Below, piece by piece: positions 1 through 12,877 of a stretch of 64,000 bases of DNA. The notes under the pieces were generated by a model, which saw only the letters and a list, made by a program, of their open reading frames with translations, ran no database searches and was not told where the DNA came from. Source of the DNA: Serinus canaria. Its lineage: Eukaryota; Chordata; Aves; Passeriformes; Fringillidae. Location: assembly GCF_022539315.1 (NCBI RefSeq), contig NC_066334.1, positions 558,001-622,000 of the forward strand. Direction: 5' to 3'. Position 1 is the stretch's first letter, and every line of letters begins with the position of its first letter. The position numbers were made by a program, and so were the translations under genes.

Positions 1-892
1 TGGCTGTGTGCCCCAGGTGGGCAGGTCCAGCCTGGATACCTCTACCTTATATCCACTTTTGCCAGCCCTTTCCAGGGGAATCTGCTCATCAGCCTTGTCC
101 CTCCCAGCCCAGCCAGACTGGGCCATCTCTCATTTTCATCACTCAGCACATCCTCCTGCTCACCCGCAACTCCTAAATTCAGTCTGATTTCAGTCTGATT
201 ACTTTCCTCTCCACTTGAGAGAATTAATTAATATCCGGCTCTGCTCCAGGTTTTTTTCCCCAATCGATAAAAGTAGGAAGGAAAAGGTGGTGTACCTGTC
301 ATTAATCATCATTAAATTAGTGACTTCAGAATTAGCTTGCCGTGAAAGCTTCTGCAGCAGCAGAGCTGAGCTGTATCCCTTTGCAGAGAGACCTGGAGCT
401 CTGCTCAGCTCAGGCAACAAGAAACAGGACAGAGAAGAGAGACATGCACGTGGGAGTCACAGAAGGGAAGGGATGCAGATCCTTTTGGTGGCAGAGGAGG
501 GACTCTACCACAGCAAAGCATCTGTATATGGACAGATGCTTGCAGCTCCAGGTGCCTGAAGGCAACACTTGGGCCAAGCCAGAGCTTTCCACTCACTGAT
601 CAGTGTCACCCACACTTCCCTGGAGGTGACATCCTGATCCTAAGTGCTAGCTCCAGGCCCAAACAGCCAGATCAATGGTTTCCCTGCACCCAGCACAGCA
701 CATGGCCTCCAGCTGCACAGGGAAGATAAAGGGTGAGGAAGGGGTTTCCCTGCATGGCCTGCATCCCTCCATCCTTCCAGCCATGGGGATCAAGAGATGC
801 TGTCCCCTGCCCTCACTCCCTGCCCTCGCTCCTGCCTCTTTGGTCTCCCCTTACCCATCCTGTCCATTCTGTGCTCTGACCTGGAGCAGGAG
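1..892. other. intergenic, nothing recognised
   Basis: I see no exon with convincing splice sites, no recognisable protein segment and no clear repeat here. In amniotes the gene left of C1QA is EPHA8, but no kinase or SAM-domain exon of it is visible, so its 3' end is presumably outside the window. Confidence 0.5.
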
Positions 893-1447
893 TCGTAGAA
901 TCCCATACAGGTTTGGGTTGGAAGGGAACTTGAAGCTCATCCCATTCCACCCCTGCCATGGGCAGGGACACCTTCCACTATCCCAGGGTGCTCCAAGCCC
1001 CATCCAACCTGGCCTTGGACACTGCCAGGGATCCAGGGGCAGCCACAGCTTCTCTGGGCACCCTGTGCCAGGGCTTCCCCACCCTCACGGCCAGGAATTC
1101 CTTCCCAATATCCTATCCTATCTATTCCTGCCCTCTGGCAGTGGGAAGTCATTCCCCCTTGTCCTGTCCCTCCATCCCTCGTCCCAAGTCCCTCTCCAGC
1201 ACTCTTGGAGCTCCTTTAGGCACAGGAAGGGGCTCTGAGGTCTCCCTGGAGCCTTCTGTTCTCTAGGCGAACACCCCCAGCCCTCCCAGCCTGGCTCCAG
1301 AGCAGAGGGGCTCCAGCCCCCGAACTTCTCTGTGGCCTTTCTCTGGGCCTTTCTCTTTCTCTAACAGGTCCATATCCTCCTTTTACTGGAGACCCCAGAA
1401 CACCCTGAACTGTTATGGTGGCAGCACGTGGAGCAGGAGTAGTGGAA
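893..1447 (-). mobile_element. CR1 LINE, 3' fragment
   Basis: Read on the plus strand, this starts with the reverse complement of the CR1 3' end (tagaatccc...ggtttgggttggaagg) and continues through the usual CR1 landmarks: the 'ccatgggcagggacacc' block, the 'cagccacagcttctctgggc' block, 'cattcccccttgtcctgtcc' and 'aacaggtccatatcctcc'. The element is therefore on the minus strand and truncated at its 5' end. At about 550 bp it is the longest CR1 piece in the left part of the window. It is very similar to the copy at 4487-4853. Confidence 0.9.
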
Positions 1448-4400
1448 TCAGAAGAAGGAGTTCACATCACCTGTGACAGTGGGTGAGTAGCACACAGAGG
1501 TTTGTAGGAGCAAATGGATCTGAAGATAAGAATACCCGTATTTACATGGTATATTTTGTTCCCCCGGGCACATTTTAGTTTCAGGTCCTTGAGCCTCTTT
1601 CTGATCATGTTTTGATACCATTATATGAACGAGTACCTGCTTTGCTCTGGTTGTGCTGTGCATGAGGTGATGGTAGTGATGGGACAGCTGTGCAGTGGGT
1701 CTCAGATCACACCTCTGTGGGGCTGGTGTCTAAATGAGGCCTCAGGTAATACCTGGCAGCTGCCTGGGTCTGGAGGGTCTGTCTTTATGACAAAGTCACT
1801 TGTGCCTGACCTTCACCAGCCCATCTGCCTGCAGCACCCAGCACAGCACCAGAAACATCCTCTGCTGGACACTGAGAAATCTATCAGCCACATCAAATCT
1901 TTCTGGAGCTCAGTCAGACACGAGGACAAGGGAGGTCATTCCCCTCTATGGTGCCTCTTACTCACATGAGCACGTCATTTGCCCTGGTGGCCACACCAAC
2001 AGCACCTCTGTGAGGAGTGCTGTCCTGCAGTCCCCTGCCAAGGGCCCTGCTCTCCAGGACACAGCCTGTCTGACAGGTGTGACCTTGCCTCTGGCCCTGT
2101 TAAATGCCTGTTTGTGCAGCTGAGTGCAGGTCTGGCTCTCTGCTGTAGATAATGGATCCCAGTGCTGAGCGTGCAGCACCAGCCCCCTCCAACAGCCACT
2201 GCCATCACTGCTGCTGTGCCTCCAAGCACTTCATTAGTACCTCAGCAAAGGCCAGGAAAACAAAGCAAATATTCCAATCATCCTGTGCTGTGGGAAGGGT
2301 TTGTCATCCTAACAGCTTGGCTCTGCTGGGTCCAGAGCATCTCCTTGTGCCCAGTGCTGCTGCAGCTGCAGGTCTGAGCCTTTCTGACCAAGTTCCCTCC
2401 TCTTTGAGACCCTTTTTATGTGGCCCATGCATGTTCCCAAAGCCCTGTGTCTACGGGGCTGCAGGTTTAAGCCCCAGTGGAATGCAGGATGTCTCCCACA
2501 CTCCCTCCTCCTTCACCTCCCTTCCTCAGCTGCATCACTCTATGCTTGGCTGGCATGTGCTGTCCCTTCCCTGTGACAGCTCTGGTGTCACTTAACCCAC
2601 CCTGCTCCTGCTGGGCACCACCACTTGGGAAAATCTTCCAGATACTCCTCCCTTTTCATGTGCAGTACTGGCAATGAGGGACCAGGCTGGACCATCCCCG
2701 GTGCTGCTGGGCTGATACTCCAGGCAAAAAGGGCAAAGCATGGAGCACATGGGAGGTGCCCTCCATGGCTGGCCTGGGGAGGGTAGGCATGCTACTATCA
2801 AAATTCCACCCCTCACCAAATTCCAGCATCGAGAATCCTGCATCGCCAAGCTGCCATTAAATTTTGTCTCCCAAGTTTGCCCATCAAGACTTGCTGGCAG
2901 AGCAGTCAGGCATCAGGCAGGAAGACAAGCTGCAGGTCAGCTGCCAAAATACCCGCACCAAACACTCTCAGTGTCATGGGCAGATTTCTCTGGGCACATT
3001 TTTTGTTAAAAATACAAAAACCCTTTCTATTTTGAGTTACAATCCTGGGTGACAAATGCAGAGAACAGTAAGTGGTGTATCTGCGCTTGGGAGTGGGTGC
3101 CTGTCCGTGCTGTACCTGCATTTATAGAGGGTTTGTGTGTCTGGGTGCCACAGCTCCTCCCACACCTCCTGTTCCCATCACGTATGTGCAGCCTTCCTGC
3201 TGTGCCCTGCACTAGTCCCTCATTCAGAGCACAAAGGACTGGGGTCAGCACAGGACCAGGATCCATCTGTGCTACCAGGATGCCCTGCTATGGAGTGAGA
3301 ACCTCTATACAGCCTTCACAGGATAGGCACCAGACTGGGGGGCACTGGGGTGTTATGTAACCCTTCTTTTATGTGGTGCAATCTGTGAAATGAGAGCTGA
3401 AGGAGGCTGTGAATGCTGGAGGAGATGATCCGAGAGGTTCTGTGAATATCCATGTCCATGAGCTATCCCTGCCTGCAGGGTCACAATGGCTCCACCTCTG
3501 TGCCCATGAACTGCAAGCTGTGGGATGTGAGGGCTACCATCCCTCCCAGTCAAACCAGTACTATTCCACTCTGTCTTTGCAGGCCAAGCCGGGACCTGCA
3601 CTCACAAAGCTCCTTCCCGCAAGCCCCTTGCACCAAGTGGCTAAAGCAGCTGAATTTGCCACAATTGAATGTGTTCTTCCAATGAATGTGAGCATGAATT
3701 AATAATGGCACTTTGAAGGCTCTCTCTGTGCTTGCTGCATCCCTCCTGCTGCACTCCCGGCTCAGAGCTGCTGAGGAGCTGCATCCATGCTGATTCATTT
3801 TGCACTAATAACAGCCTTCCCCTAAGAGGGATAAACAGCACGCTGAAGTTTTTGCCAGCACTGCTGGCAAAATAATGCATCTCCAAATGATGCTAAAAAT
3901 GGTTAACAAAAGGCTATTTCCAGCTCCTCCACCCAGCTGGAGCTGGCTCTCCTCTCTGGCTGGGGCTGTCTGCATCTGTCACAGGAGTTACTGGGCAGGG
4001 AAGGGAGGCAGGGAGGGGTGCAGGCAGCAGGTTTGGGAGAAACAGAAAAGGGGCTGCAGCAGGTGCCTCAGCACAGAGGGGACATAGGCTGGGAGCTGTT
4101 TGTAGGTGTCATAGGCAAGAGCACACAGCTCCTCCCTGGCCCCTGGTGCATTAGTGCTGCCAAGTCCTGGGTCTGCAAGAAAAGCAAGTCCCAGCAGTGC
4201 CTTTCCTCAGTGTGGCTGCTCACTCACACAGGGGACCTTTACTTCTGGCTGACAGAGTGAGCACTTGTCAGACACTTCTCTAATCTCAGGTATGATAAAC
4301 CTTCCCCCCTGGCTCCCTGACTCCCGGATCTGTCATGTGAGCCAGCTGTGCACAAGGAACGCACTTTGAATGCAGATGATTTATCTGTCCTCAATCTGAC

Positions 4401-4486
4401 CCAAATACACCCCCTGAGCACAATCAGGGAGCAACTGCTCATCCTCCCACTGCCTGGTTCCAGGACACTGTTTGCATTTTGCAGGG
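1448..4486. other. intergenic, nothing recognised
   Basis: Open frames here are short, overlap on both strands and lack credible splice sites or recognisable domains. I see no repeat family I can name. Confidence 0.45.
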
Positions 4487-4853
4487 ATCACAGAATCCAA
4501 GACTAGTTTGGGCTTAAAGCTCGTCCAGTCCCAAGGTGTCCCATGGCAGGGACACCTTCCACTATCCCAGGGTGCTCCAAGCCCCATCCAACCTGGCCTT
4601 GGACACTGCCAGGGATCCAGGGGCAGCCACAGCTTCTCTGGGCACCCTGTGCCAGGGCCTCCCCACCTTCACAGCCAGGAATTCCTTCCCAATATCCCAT
4701 CTATTCCTGCCCTCTGGCAGTGGGAAGTCATTCCCCCTTGTCCTGTCCCTCCATCCCTCGTCCCAAGTCCCTCTCCAGCACTCTTGGAGCTCCTTTAGGC
4801 CCTGGAAGAGGCTCTAAGGTCTCCCTTCACTTCTCCAGACTGAACAGCCTGAT
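4487..4853 (-). mobile_element. CR1 LINE, 3' fragment
   Basis: A minus-strand CR1 tail begins at 'gatcacagaatccaag' and runs to 'ctccagactgaacagcc'. It is 5'-truncated. Block by block it is nearly identical to the element at 893-1447, so both belong to the same, comparatively young subfamily. Confidence 0.9.
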
Positions 4854-5149
4854 CCATGGTGATCCCATGTTCCTCTCATGGGACCATCCCATGAAGTACC
4901 ATTTCAGACTGCAGCCTTCCCACAGGGTTCTGGGGGGTGCACACAGCAGGGCCCCCTGAGAGCACAGGGAAGTGCAAATATCTCATGAACAGTAATGAAA
5001 AGGAAAATGTCTGGTTAAGGCAGGTACCTCAGAGTGCTACCCTGCAGCCTGTGGCCTGGCCAGTGTTCCCTTGGGTGGATGTCACAGTCATGGTTCCCAT
5101 CTGTCCTACCCTGCAGAGACTCTGTAGAGCTGAATGAGAAAGCAGCAGG

Positions 5150-5392
5150 AGGATAAATTTAGATTAAATATTGGGAAAAAATTCTTCCCTGTGATTGTGG
5201 GGAGGCCCTAGCACAGAGTGCCCAGAGAAGCTGTGGCTGCCCCTGGATCCCTGGAAGTGTCCAAGGCCAGGTTGGGCAGGGCTTGGAGCAGCCTGGGACA
5301 GTGGAAGGTGTCCTTGCCCATGGCAGGGTGTAGAATGGGATGAGCTTTAAGTTTGTCTCCAGCCCAGACCAGTCTGGGTTTCTGTGACTGTC
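5150..5392 (+). mobile_element. CR1 LINE, 3' fragment
   Basis: A plus-strand CR1 tail: 'agattaaatattgggaaaaa', 'attcttccctgtga', 'cccagagaagctgtggctgc', 'aggttgggcagggcttggag', then a worn 3' end near 'ctgggtttctgtgactgtct'. Only about the last 240 bp of the element is present. Confidence 0.85.
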
Positions 5393-8300
5393 TGATAGCT
5401 CTGCTGAGGATGTTGCTAAGGCACATGGGCACAGCAGAAATGCTACCTCAGAGGTGCCAGAGACACAGGATCCTCAGCAGTGCAGCTCTGGGGGCTTGAA
5501 GATGGCCACTGGAAAACAGATTTTATTAGAAATTAAGCAGCATGTGAAGCAAAGTGTGATATTTAATAAAGGGTGAGGAGCTGGCTGGGGGCCAGGCTGT
5601 CAGAGCCACAGCCCTGAGGCACATCATGAGGGAAGGGGCCCCATCCCCACCCAGCCAAAGAACAGGGCTGACAGAAGGTCACAGCTGCTGGTCAGGACAC
5701 ATCTGGACCCCACAGATACCTGGGAAATGCTGCCACCCTACATGACATCCATAGTCTAGTGTCCCTAAGTCTCCCAGAAATTTAGAAATGCTTCTCAGCA
5801 TCACCCTGGGGGTGCTGGTAAACCACATGCTCTGCCCCAAACCTATTCCAGCTTCAGATCAGGTCTGAATTAAAAACCATTATTGATTTTGGATTGTCAC
5901 TCCCAGCTTTTGATGTCAAAACTGGCAGTAGCCTTTTAGTAATGTTTTTGAGGTTTTTTCTTCACCAGATGGGAAAAAAAGATACCTCTTTTAGGCAGAA
6001 ACCGAGTATTATGCTTAATGTAATCACTCAGGGAAGTGGAGCATTAAAAAATACATTTTTGTCAGAGTTCCTGAAAACAAGGGAGCATCCCTTCCTGATT
6101 CTTGTCTAGGAGAAGGAAACGGCCAGAGAGGGAACAAGGATTTTGCTGTTGAGGAGCGAGGTCTCAGTGAAAACTCCAGCAGATAGCACTGCAGTTCTGC
6201 AGACAGCTCTGTCTCACCTCCAGCTCCAAACCTCAGGGTAACTGGGATGCTGGGGGAGGCTTTGTGTGTCACGCACTGAGCTGCTGCGATCCCAGAGGAG
6301 CAGCAGGATGCTCATCTCCTGGAAGAACAACAGCATGGGCACAGTTTCTTGGTCTTCTCTCCAAGAAGATTATTTTTTCCTCTCCCTGCTTGTACACCCA
6401 GAGATGCAGCACTTCAGGGTCTGCAGCAGGGACACAGCAGAGACAAGTGTGGATAGTTCCTTTGCTGATTCCCAATCTCTTATTCACTAAATTGTTGGTT
6501 TCAGTATTTTTTTGTTAGTGGGAGCACATTAGGCTGGGTCCAGCAGCTGAGGGATGTGAGGCTGCTGCAGCTGCCTGTCCCCAGGTCTCCCAGTAGTGAA
6601 ACTGAAGATGTGTACAGCACACACTTGTACTGAACACACACCTCTATACCTGTGTAACCAGGACACCTCCTGGCCACACAGCTCACAGAAAGACATTCAG
6701 AGCATCCACATGAACATCAACAGCACCAAAGAGCCTCATCCTGCTGCTCCTGGGGCTGAGCAGGGTGCAGGTCTGATAGAGAGAATATAAATACACACAT
6801 ATGTGCAACATTGATTCCTCCAGCAGCGGGGCTCAGACACCCAGTTTAACCACAGTAAGTCCAAAAATGCTCTTCCCCCACATCCCACTTTGGTTCTCAC
6901 ACCCCAGGGCAGAAACGTCTTTGGTCCAAAAGGTGACCCGGGAGCTACTTCTAGTGATGATTTTCACACCTCCACACTGGAACAGATGGCTCTGCTGGGA
7001 CACCTCAGGAAGGGGCCATGGACAAGGTGGTTGTTCCTCGGGAGCCCTCAGTCTGGGTCCCCACCCGGCACTGTGTCCCTGTGCCCACCATGACTTCTGG
7101 ACATTTGGTGGGCTGATAGTTCTCCTTTGGGGAGTATTGGGGCTGCCCCACGGTAGTGTTTGAGCTCCTCCTCCGGCCATTGTCTCTTCCTGTGCCTTTG
7201 TGGATGTGCAAACAAGCTTTTATCACACGCTCTGGTCTCTAAATTGATAGTTATCTCTACCCTAATTCCCCCAAGAGATTTGGCAGAGATCCTCCAGCAG
7301 GCAGAGAGCAAGTCCAAGGTGCAGCCTCCAGGTTCAGACTCAGCAGCAGTTTTTTTGGCAATGCAGGAGGGTCCTTCCCCCCTTAACTCACATTTCCATG
7401 ACCATCTGCACAGTTCCATGTAAGCATCTGATGGAAAGTCTTCCCTTAGCATCTCAGCACTGGGAAATGATCCTGGTGCCACCTCAAGTGCCATGGCACT
7501 GAATACTCTTTGTGCCCCCTGAGCTGTTCCAGCCCTGTAGAGATGTGGAGGGATCTTTACAGGGGTCTGAAGTGCAATTTCTTGCCCACTTTGCCCAGTT
7601 CTTCCCTCCAGTAGTTTGCAAAGCCTGTTTTCCACCAGCCCTGGCTATTGGCATGCTTTGCTGCAGTGGCTGCACACCCAAAACACAGAATTTATATTCA
7701 GGAGCGTTTTCCTGTCAAGAGCAACAATTGTCATTCATTCACATTCAAACACCTTCCAAAATGGTGCCCAGCCTGGATGTTGAGGCAGCAGGCAAAGGGA
7801 CAGGTCCTTGTCCCTGTCCCCACTGTACAGGCAGGGGTGACAAGAAGGGTGACAGAGCCACCATCAATTACAGGGCCTGAGCAGAGGCTTCTGAGTATTT
7901 AAATCATTCATTAAGATTAATGAAATGCACTTAAGCAGTTTATTTAAGTGCATGTTTTGAACCTGAAACCTGGTCATTAATTAGTGAGGGAGACAATTTG
8001 AAAGGCTCAGTAAATCCCCTCTTGAGCCCTGGTGAGGCACATCCAGCTCCAAGTGTAGGATCCCCTGGGTAGAAGGGGATGCTACATCAGAGCAGTGTAG
8101 GAGACACTTGAGAACAAACACACATCCCAATACTATGGGCTTTTAGGGAATTAGGGATATTCATCCAGTTCAGAACTGAGAATGGGAGGCACAAGCTGTA
8201 ATCTCCTTGTATCATTGTGGCAAATGAGAGGCTTCACTGGACTTCTCCAAGTAAATTAAATTGAAAAAATTCAGGCATTACTGGAAGGATTAGAGCACCT

Positions 8301-8503
8301 TAGAGATCCCACTGCCCAGCCCTGAATCCTCATCATGAAGGCTAATGCAACTAAATATGTCCCATTACAGGATGAATCTGACCTGAAAATAAAAACACAG
8401 TCTTTTTGTCACATGAAATGTCACATGAAGCCCAGCTGTAGGCTGCATGCATCACCTTGTGCTTGGCTTCATGCTGGAACCTCTGTGTCCAGCAGATCAG
8501 ACC
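5393..8503. other. intergenic; AT-rich patches, no gene recognised
   Basis: No supported exon. Two AT-rich patches (about 5,840-6,060 and 7,890-8,010) stand out from the GC-rich surroundings. The second contains a perfect inverted repeat, listed separately, and several TAAT-type homeodomain cores. They could be conserved non-coding elements; without an alignment I cannot show conservation. Confidence 0.4.
7925..7953. repeat. perfect 10-bp inverted repeat with 9-bp loop
   Basis: ATGCACTTAA at 7925-7934 is mirrored by TTAAGTGCAT at 7944-7953, with a 9-base loop. Each arm contains TTAAGTG or CACTTAA, which fits the NKX2-type homeodomain consensus (TYAAGTG). Binding is inference only. Confidence 0.6.
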
Positions 8504-8720
8504 ATGGAATCATAGAATTCCAGAATGGTTTGGGTTGGAAGGGATCTTAAAGCTCATCTAGTGCCCCACCTGCCATGGCAGGGACACCTTCCACTGGCCC
8601 AGGCTGCTCCAAACCCCATCTAACCTGGCCTTGGACACTCCCAGGGATCTGGGGACAGCCACAACTGCTCTGCCAGGGCCTGTCCACCCTCACAGGGAAT
8701 AATTCCTTCCCAATATCCAG
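8504..8720 (-). mobile_element. CR1 LINE, 3' fragment
   Basis: Starts with the CR1 3' terminus in reverse (ggaatcatagaattcc, ggtttgggttggaagggatc) and runs through the 'catggcagggacaccttcca' and 'aattccttcccaatatcc' blocks. Minus strand, 5'-truncated. Confidence 0.88.
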
Positions 8721-9507
8721 AGGACCAGGACTCACCATCCAGAGGTAGCCACCTTGCAGGATGCTCTGTGGTTCCCCACTCTGGTGACATACACAGGCCA
8801 CAGGATCAGAGCTGTCTTCTGCCACCAGTGCAAACTTCCCTCAGGATCTGGAGAGTGGAGCTGTTTCAGGACTTTGGGCCACCCACTGGGGTATTTGGAA
8901 AAACAGTGTTCAGAGTGACCTTCCCCACAGTGCAATTAACCAGACACACTGGCAGTAACTTGCATCAATTACAGGGAAGTTAGTAATTAATTAGAAGCTG
9001 GGATTTTTCATATCCCTCATTGCAGCTCTGAAATTAAAAGTCCAGGTGAAGAATAACTCCAGGCCAGGGAGTCAGTGCTGGGGCTGCCACACAAGTGCCC
9101 CCACACAAAGAGTCTGGAGAGGCCTCTGAGGTGTTGATTGATTTGGTTCTGAGTTGGCAGCAAGGACATAGGTTTGACCTCTGCATGCAGAAGAGGATTT
9201 GGATGGGAGTGAATCCTGAGTGGCTCATACCACTGCAAGTGGAAGTGTCTGTCCAAGCTGGGAAGGTGCTGTGTCCTGGTGGGAAGCAGTGGAGGTGGCT
9301 GAGGAGGGTGAGCTCCTAGCAGAAGCAGAGATCTTGGGATGTGTCCATGCAGGGCAGGGAGCCGTGATGGAAGTGCCTCAGAGGATGTCAGAAGCGTGTG
9401 GGCCACCCCAGGATTGAGGACACAGGTACTGCTGCCCTCAGCTTGGGAGCAAAGCCAGAGAGCCACCAAAATCAGAGCTGCTGAAGGTCTGTGTTCATCA
9501 GACCGGG

Positions 9508-9600
9508 ATCATCAAATCCTGGAATGGCTTAGATTGGAAGCAGCCTTAAAGACCACCTCCTTCCAACCCCCTGCCATGGGCTGAGACTCTCTCCACTCAA
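9508..9600 (-). mobile_element. CR1 LINE, short degraded 3' fragment
   Basis: 'gggatcatcaaatcctggaa' followed by a mutated 'gattggaagcagccttaaag' and 'ccccctgccatgggctgaga' matches the last roughly 90 bp of CR1 in reverse. Beyond this the similarity fades. Confidence 0.7.
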
Positions 9601-10892
9601 GGTGTGTGGCTTTCCGAGCACAGGAACGGGGGGGGCACCGTGGCCCCCAGCCTAATGCAGCCTGAACATCTCCCTGCCTTGGAAACATCCATCCCAGCTG
9701 TGCTAAGCACTGCTGGGGTATTCCCTGGGAAAGCTGAGTGCAAGGCTGGCTGATGGAGCCTGAGGCACATGCTGGGGCCCTGCTGGCCACGGGCATGTGG
9801 CCAGAGCCTTAGGATCAGCAATCAGCAGGGCAGACAGACAAGTGAGCCCAGGAGTTCCCATTGATCCGGCAGCCAAGGGCAGGTAGAGGGGAGCTGAGTT
9901 CCCAGAAAAGCCCCTGAGGAAAGTGAGCTTGAACAGAAATGAGGTGTAATTGGCTGCAGCCAGCACAGACCTCCAGCTGCCATGACCTAGTTAACACTGA
10001 TGCTCACCTGCAGGAAACTGCCGCTGCATTTTCAAGGCCTGATGTCAGCGAAAGCAGGTCACAGCATGGAGATAAGTCTGGGAAGGCGGCATGATGCTCC
10101 AGCACTTTCCAGAACTGTCTGGGCACAGGGTGCAGGGAGGATCTGTGCTGGCCATCCCAGTGGGGAGGCACAACATTGCTTTAAACCAGTGCCTGATGGC
10201 TCCCAATCCTTTGGGATGAGCACATTGCTGACTGGTGGAGAGATTCCTGATGGTCTGACCATGGCCTAAAGGCCCCAAAGAGTCCAAACCCCACAGAACC
10301 AGAACCGAGGCAGCAAAACTCACAGCCCAGAGAGTGGCACCCTGTGCTTCCCCTCCAGTATGGCCATCACATGGGATTTGAAGGGAATCCATCATGTCCA
10401 GGATGTGTCTCAGAGCCTCATCTCCTGAATCCATAGCATAAAGCCAAGAGGGAAAGGCAGGACAAGAACTGTGATTTTGTTGTTTTTGCCTTGTAAAAAT
10501 GGCACTTCAAGCTATTTTTTAAACCTTTAGGGGTGTTTAGGAGCTACCATGGACTCTCCTTAAGGGGTAAACAGGCTCAGGACGGACTCATTGCTGGAGT
10601 AGGGAAAGGGTTAGATTAGGGATCAGTGGACACCAGGCTGAATGGGAACAAAGCTCAGATGAGCTAAACTGCTGCACCAGGGAGAGTGTGGCCAATTCAA
10701 GGGAAATTGTTCATCCTTATGATCAGCAGTGGGGAGATCACCTCGCTGTCAGCCAGGGGAAGGGGAGGATGAGGTGGGAGCTGATCTCGGCTGCAGCTGG
10801 GTGGGAATAATTGCAAGGAAACAGAACCAAACACATCTGTGATGCCAAATTACATAACTAGGGATGGTGGGCACACAGGGGACCTTCAGAGA
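9601..10892. other. intergenic, nothing recognised
   Basis: Short overlapping frames only; no splice-supported exon and no repeat I can classify. Confidence 0.4.
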
Positions 10893-11108
10893 TTTGGGAT
10901 GGACATCAGGAAACATTTCTTCACCTGAGTGTGGTCCAGCTCTAAGACAGCTCACTGGAGCAGTGGCGATCTCTGTCCCTGGGGGGTTCCAGACTCACGC
11001 AGGCAAGGCCACATCCTCCCTAATCTAATGCTGGAATAGTCCTGCCATGAGCAGGGAGCTGGATTGGGGATCCCTGAGGTCCCTTCTGCTGCTCTTCTGG
11101 GATCCACA
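10893..11108 (+). mobile_element. CR1-like degraded fragment
   Basis: 'tgggatggacatcaggaaac' and 'atttcttcacctgagtg' resemble a CR1 variant tail ('ggacatcaggaaacatttct' type), followed by worn equivalents of the mid-tail blocks. Plus strand, heavily diverged. Confidence 0.5.
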
Positions 11109-12419
11109 GCACACTGTCTGCTGGACATCACTGCTCTCTGGCAGGACTTGTTCCAGGTATACCCTGGCATGGAAGGGTACAAGCTCTTCTCCCCTGATGT
11201 TTCAAAGGTCCAGGTTGGCTCCCTGACCTCATCCCAGCTGTGCTCACTGCCTGCAGGAAGGCCTAGGGCAGTTTGATCCCTTACCTACCTGGTGTGATCT
11301 TTCTTACTGACCTTAGGGTGGACAGAATCTCATCCTGGATGCATCCATAACTTTTGGTGGAGGTGGGAAGATGCCAAACATGATCCCCCCCCATGGTGGC
11401 AATCAAATCAATATTCTATACTAGAGTCCTGAGGCACCCTGCAGCCTGTAGTCCTGTAAACACTTTCTCTGTGCTGGGCTCCTTAGAGACCATCGTGAGC
11501 AGCCGTTGGTCCCCAGCCAGGCCCTACCATTCCCAAAAGCCTTTTGCTTCCTCTGTTTGCTCTTCTCCCCTGGGGAAGGAGCCAGCCCTGCCAGGACAGC
11601 CCAGCTGTGCAGGGCAGGGACTCCTGCTGCTCACCCTGGGGCTCCTGGCATGTTGTCAGCACAGCTCAGGGCACGCTGCTCTGATACCATCTTATTTATG
11701 GCACATCCTTCCTGTCTTTTCCCTGCTATTATTGCCTGAAATGCTATAATTTAGATTCTGGCTGTGTTTGATTGCAAACTCCCCCAATCTACAAATTTCA
11801 GTGACAAGCACTAGAGTAGCTCATTTACATGCCAAAGTGATCAATCTGGAACTGCTTGTTACACCAGAGAATAAATAAATAACGGACACATTAAAGAATG
11901 GGGAACAATCAGCCAAATTAACCAATAGATGTCAAATAACGACAAGCCCTGACATCCTCAACAGGGAACAAGAGAGAGAGGGATGGGACTAGCTTTCCCA
12001 GAATTGCCCAGGGCTGCTCAGCACTCATCTATCTCCTCTCGTCCCACGAGCCAACAGAGATGTGCATCAGTGACAGGAGACAGCCAGCAAGGGCTGGAGC
12101 CTGAAATCCTGGCTCTTAAATGACATACCTGTGTTTCTTCCTCACACCCGCTCTGTGTGAGCATCCATCATAGGAATAACTCATCCCCTGGGACAGCAAT
12201 TAAAAACATTTCAGACATGTGGCAGTGTGCCACATAGTGTCACACAGTGTGGCAAGTGGCTTTGCAGCCCAATTTTCACCTGACATCTCATGAAATCCTT
12301 CCAGGGCACCATCTTTCTGCACTAGTCCCTGTCAGGACGATGGATTTAGATGGGGGTCGGTCTCTTTCCCCAGGTAACAAGTGACAGGACAGGAGGAAAT
12401 GTTCTCTAGTTGTGCCAGG
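11109..12419. other. intergenic with an AT-rich, possibly conserved block
   Basis: No gene recognised. The stretch 11,740-11,960 is AT-rich, with several TAAT and ATTA cores and little sign of repeat origin. A conserved non-coding element is possible but untested. Confidence 0.35.
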
Positions 12420-12660
12420 GGAGGTTTAGGCTGGATATTAGGGAAAATTCCTTCACTGAAAGGGCTGTCAGGCACTGGCACAATTGCCCAGGGCAGTGGT
12501 GGTGTCACCATCCCTGGAGGAATTTAAGAGATATGGATGTGGCTCTTGGGGGCCTGGTTTAGTGATGGACCTGGCATTAACCTGGTGTATTAATATTTGG
12601 ACTCCAAGATCTTAGAGGGCTTTTCCAAACTTTATGCTTCCATAATGCTCTGATTCTGTT
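12420..12660 (+). mobile_element. CR1 LINE, 3' fragment (second subfamily type)
   Basis: 'ggatattagggaaaattcct', 'tcactgaaagggctgtcagg', 'gtcaccatccctggaggaat', 'ggcctggtttagtgatggac' and a terminal 'ttttccaaactttatgc' follow the order of a CR1 subtype distinct from the 'catgggcagggacacc' type seen elsewhere in the window. Plus strand, 5'-truncated. Confidence 0.8.
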
Positions 12661-12775
12661 TGGGACAGCCCAGCTCAACAGCTGCATCATCCATCTGCCT
12701 GGTTATTCAGGCACCATTAAGCCAGCAGTGGCTGCAGAAAGGCGGATGCTGTGAGCTGTCCTCACCTCCCAGCAG

Positions 12776-12877
12776 GTGCAGGTGGCTGACTGGGATGCTG
12801 GTGACTGGCAGCAGAGGGGTGTGTGCTACCTGCCAGCACTGCTGATCTCCATCATCACTGCCTCCCATTCAGGACAG
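12776..12877 (+). other. exon-like segment, unidentified
   Basis: A 102-nt open segment lies between a good acceptor (ctcccagcag) and a consensus donor (ggacag|gtaagt). In frame it reads without stops (VQVADWDAGDWQQRGVCYLP, then a hydrophobic LLISII stretch). I do not recognise the protein. The downstream exon-like piece at 13266-13356 is not in a compatible phase, which argues against a simple two-exon gene. A chance match or decayed gene is as likely as a real exon. Confidence 0.2.

Noticed and set aside
7048..7635. 195-codon minus-strand frame
   Set aside because: No domain, no repeat of codon bias, and no splice or promoter context; overlapping frames on the other strand are equally long.
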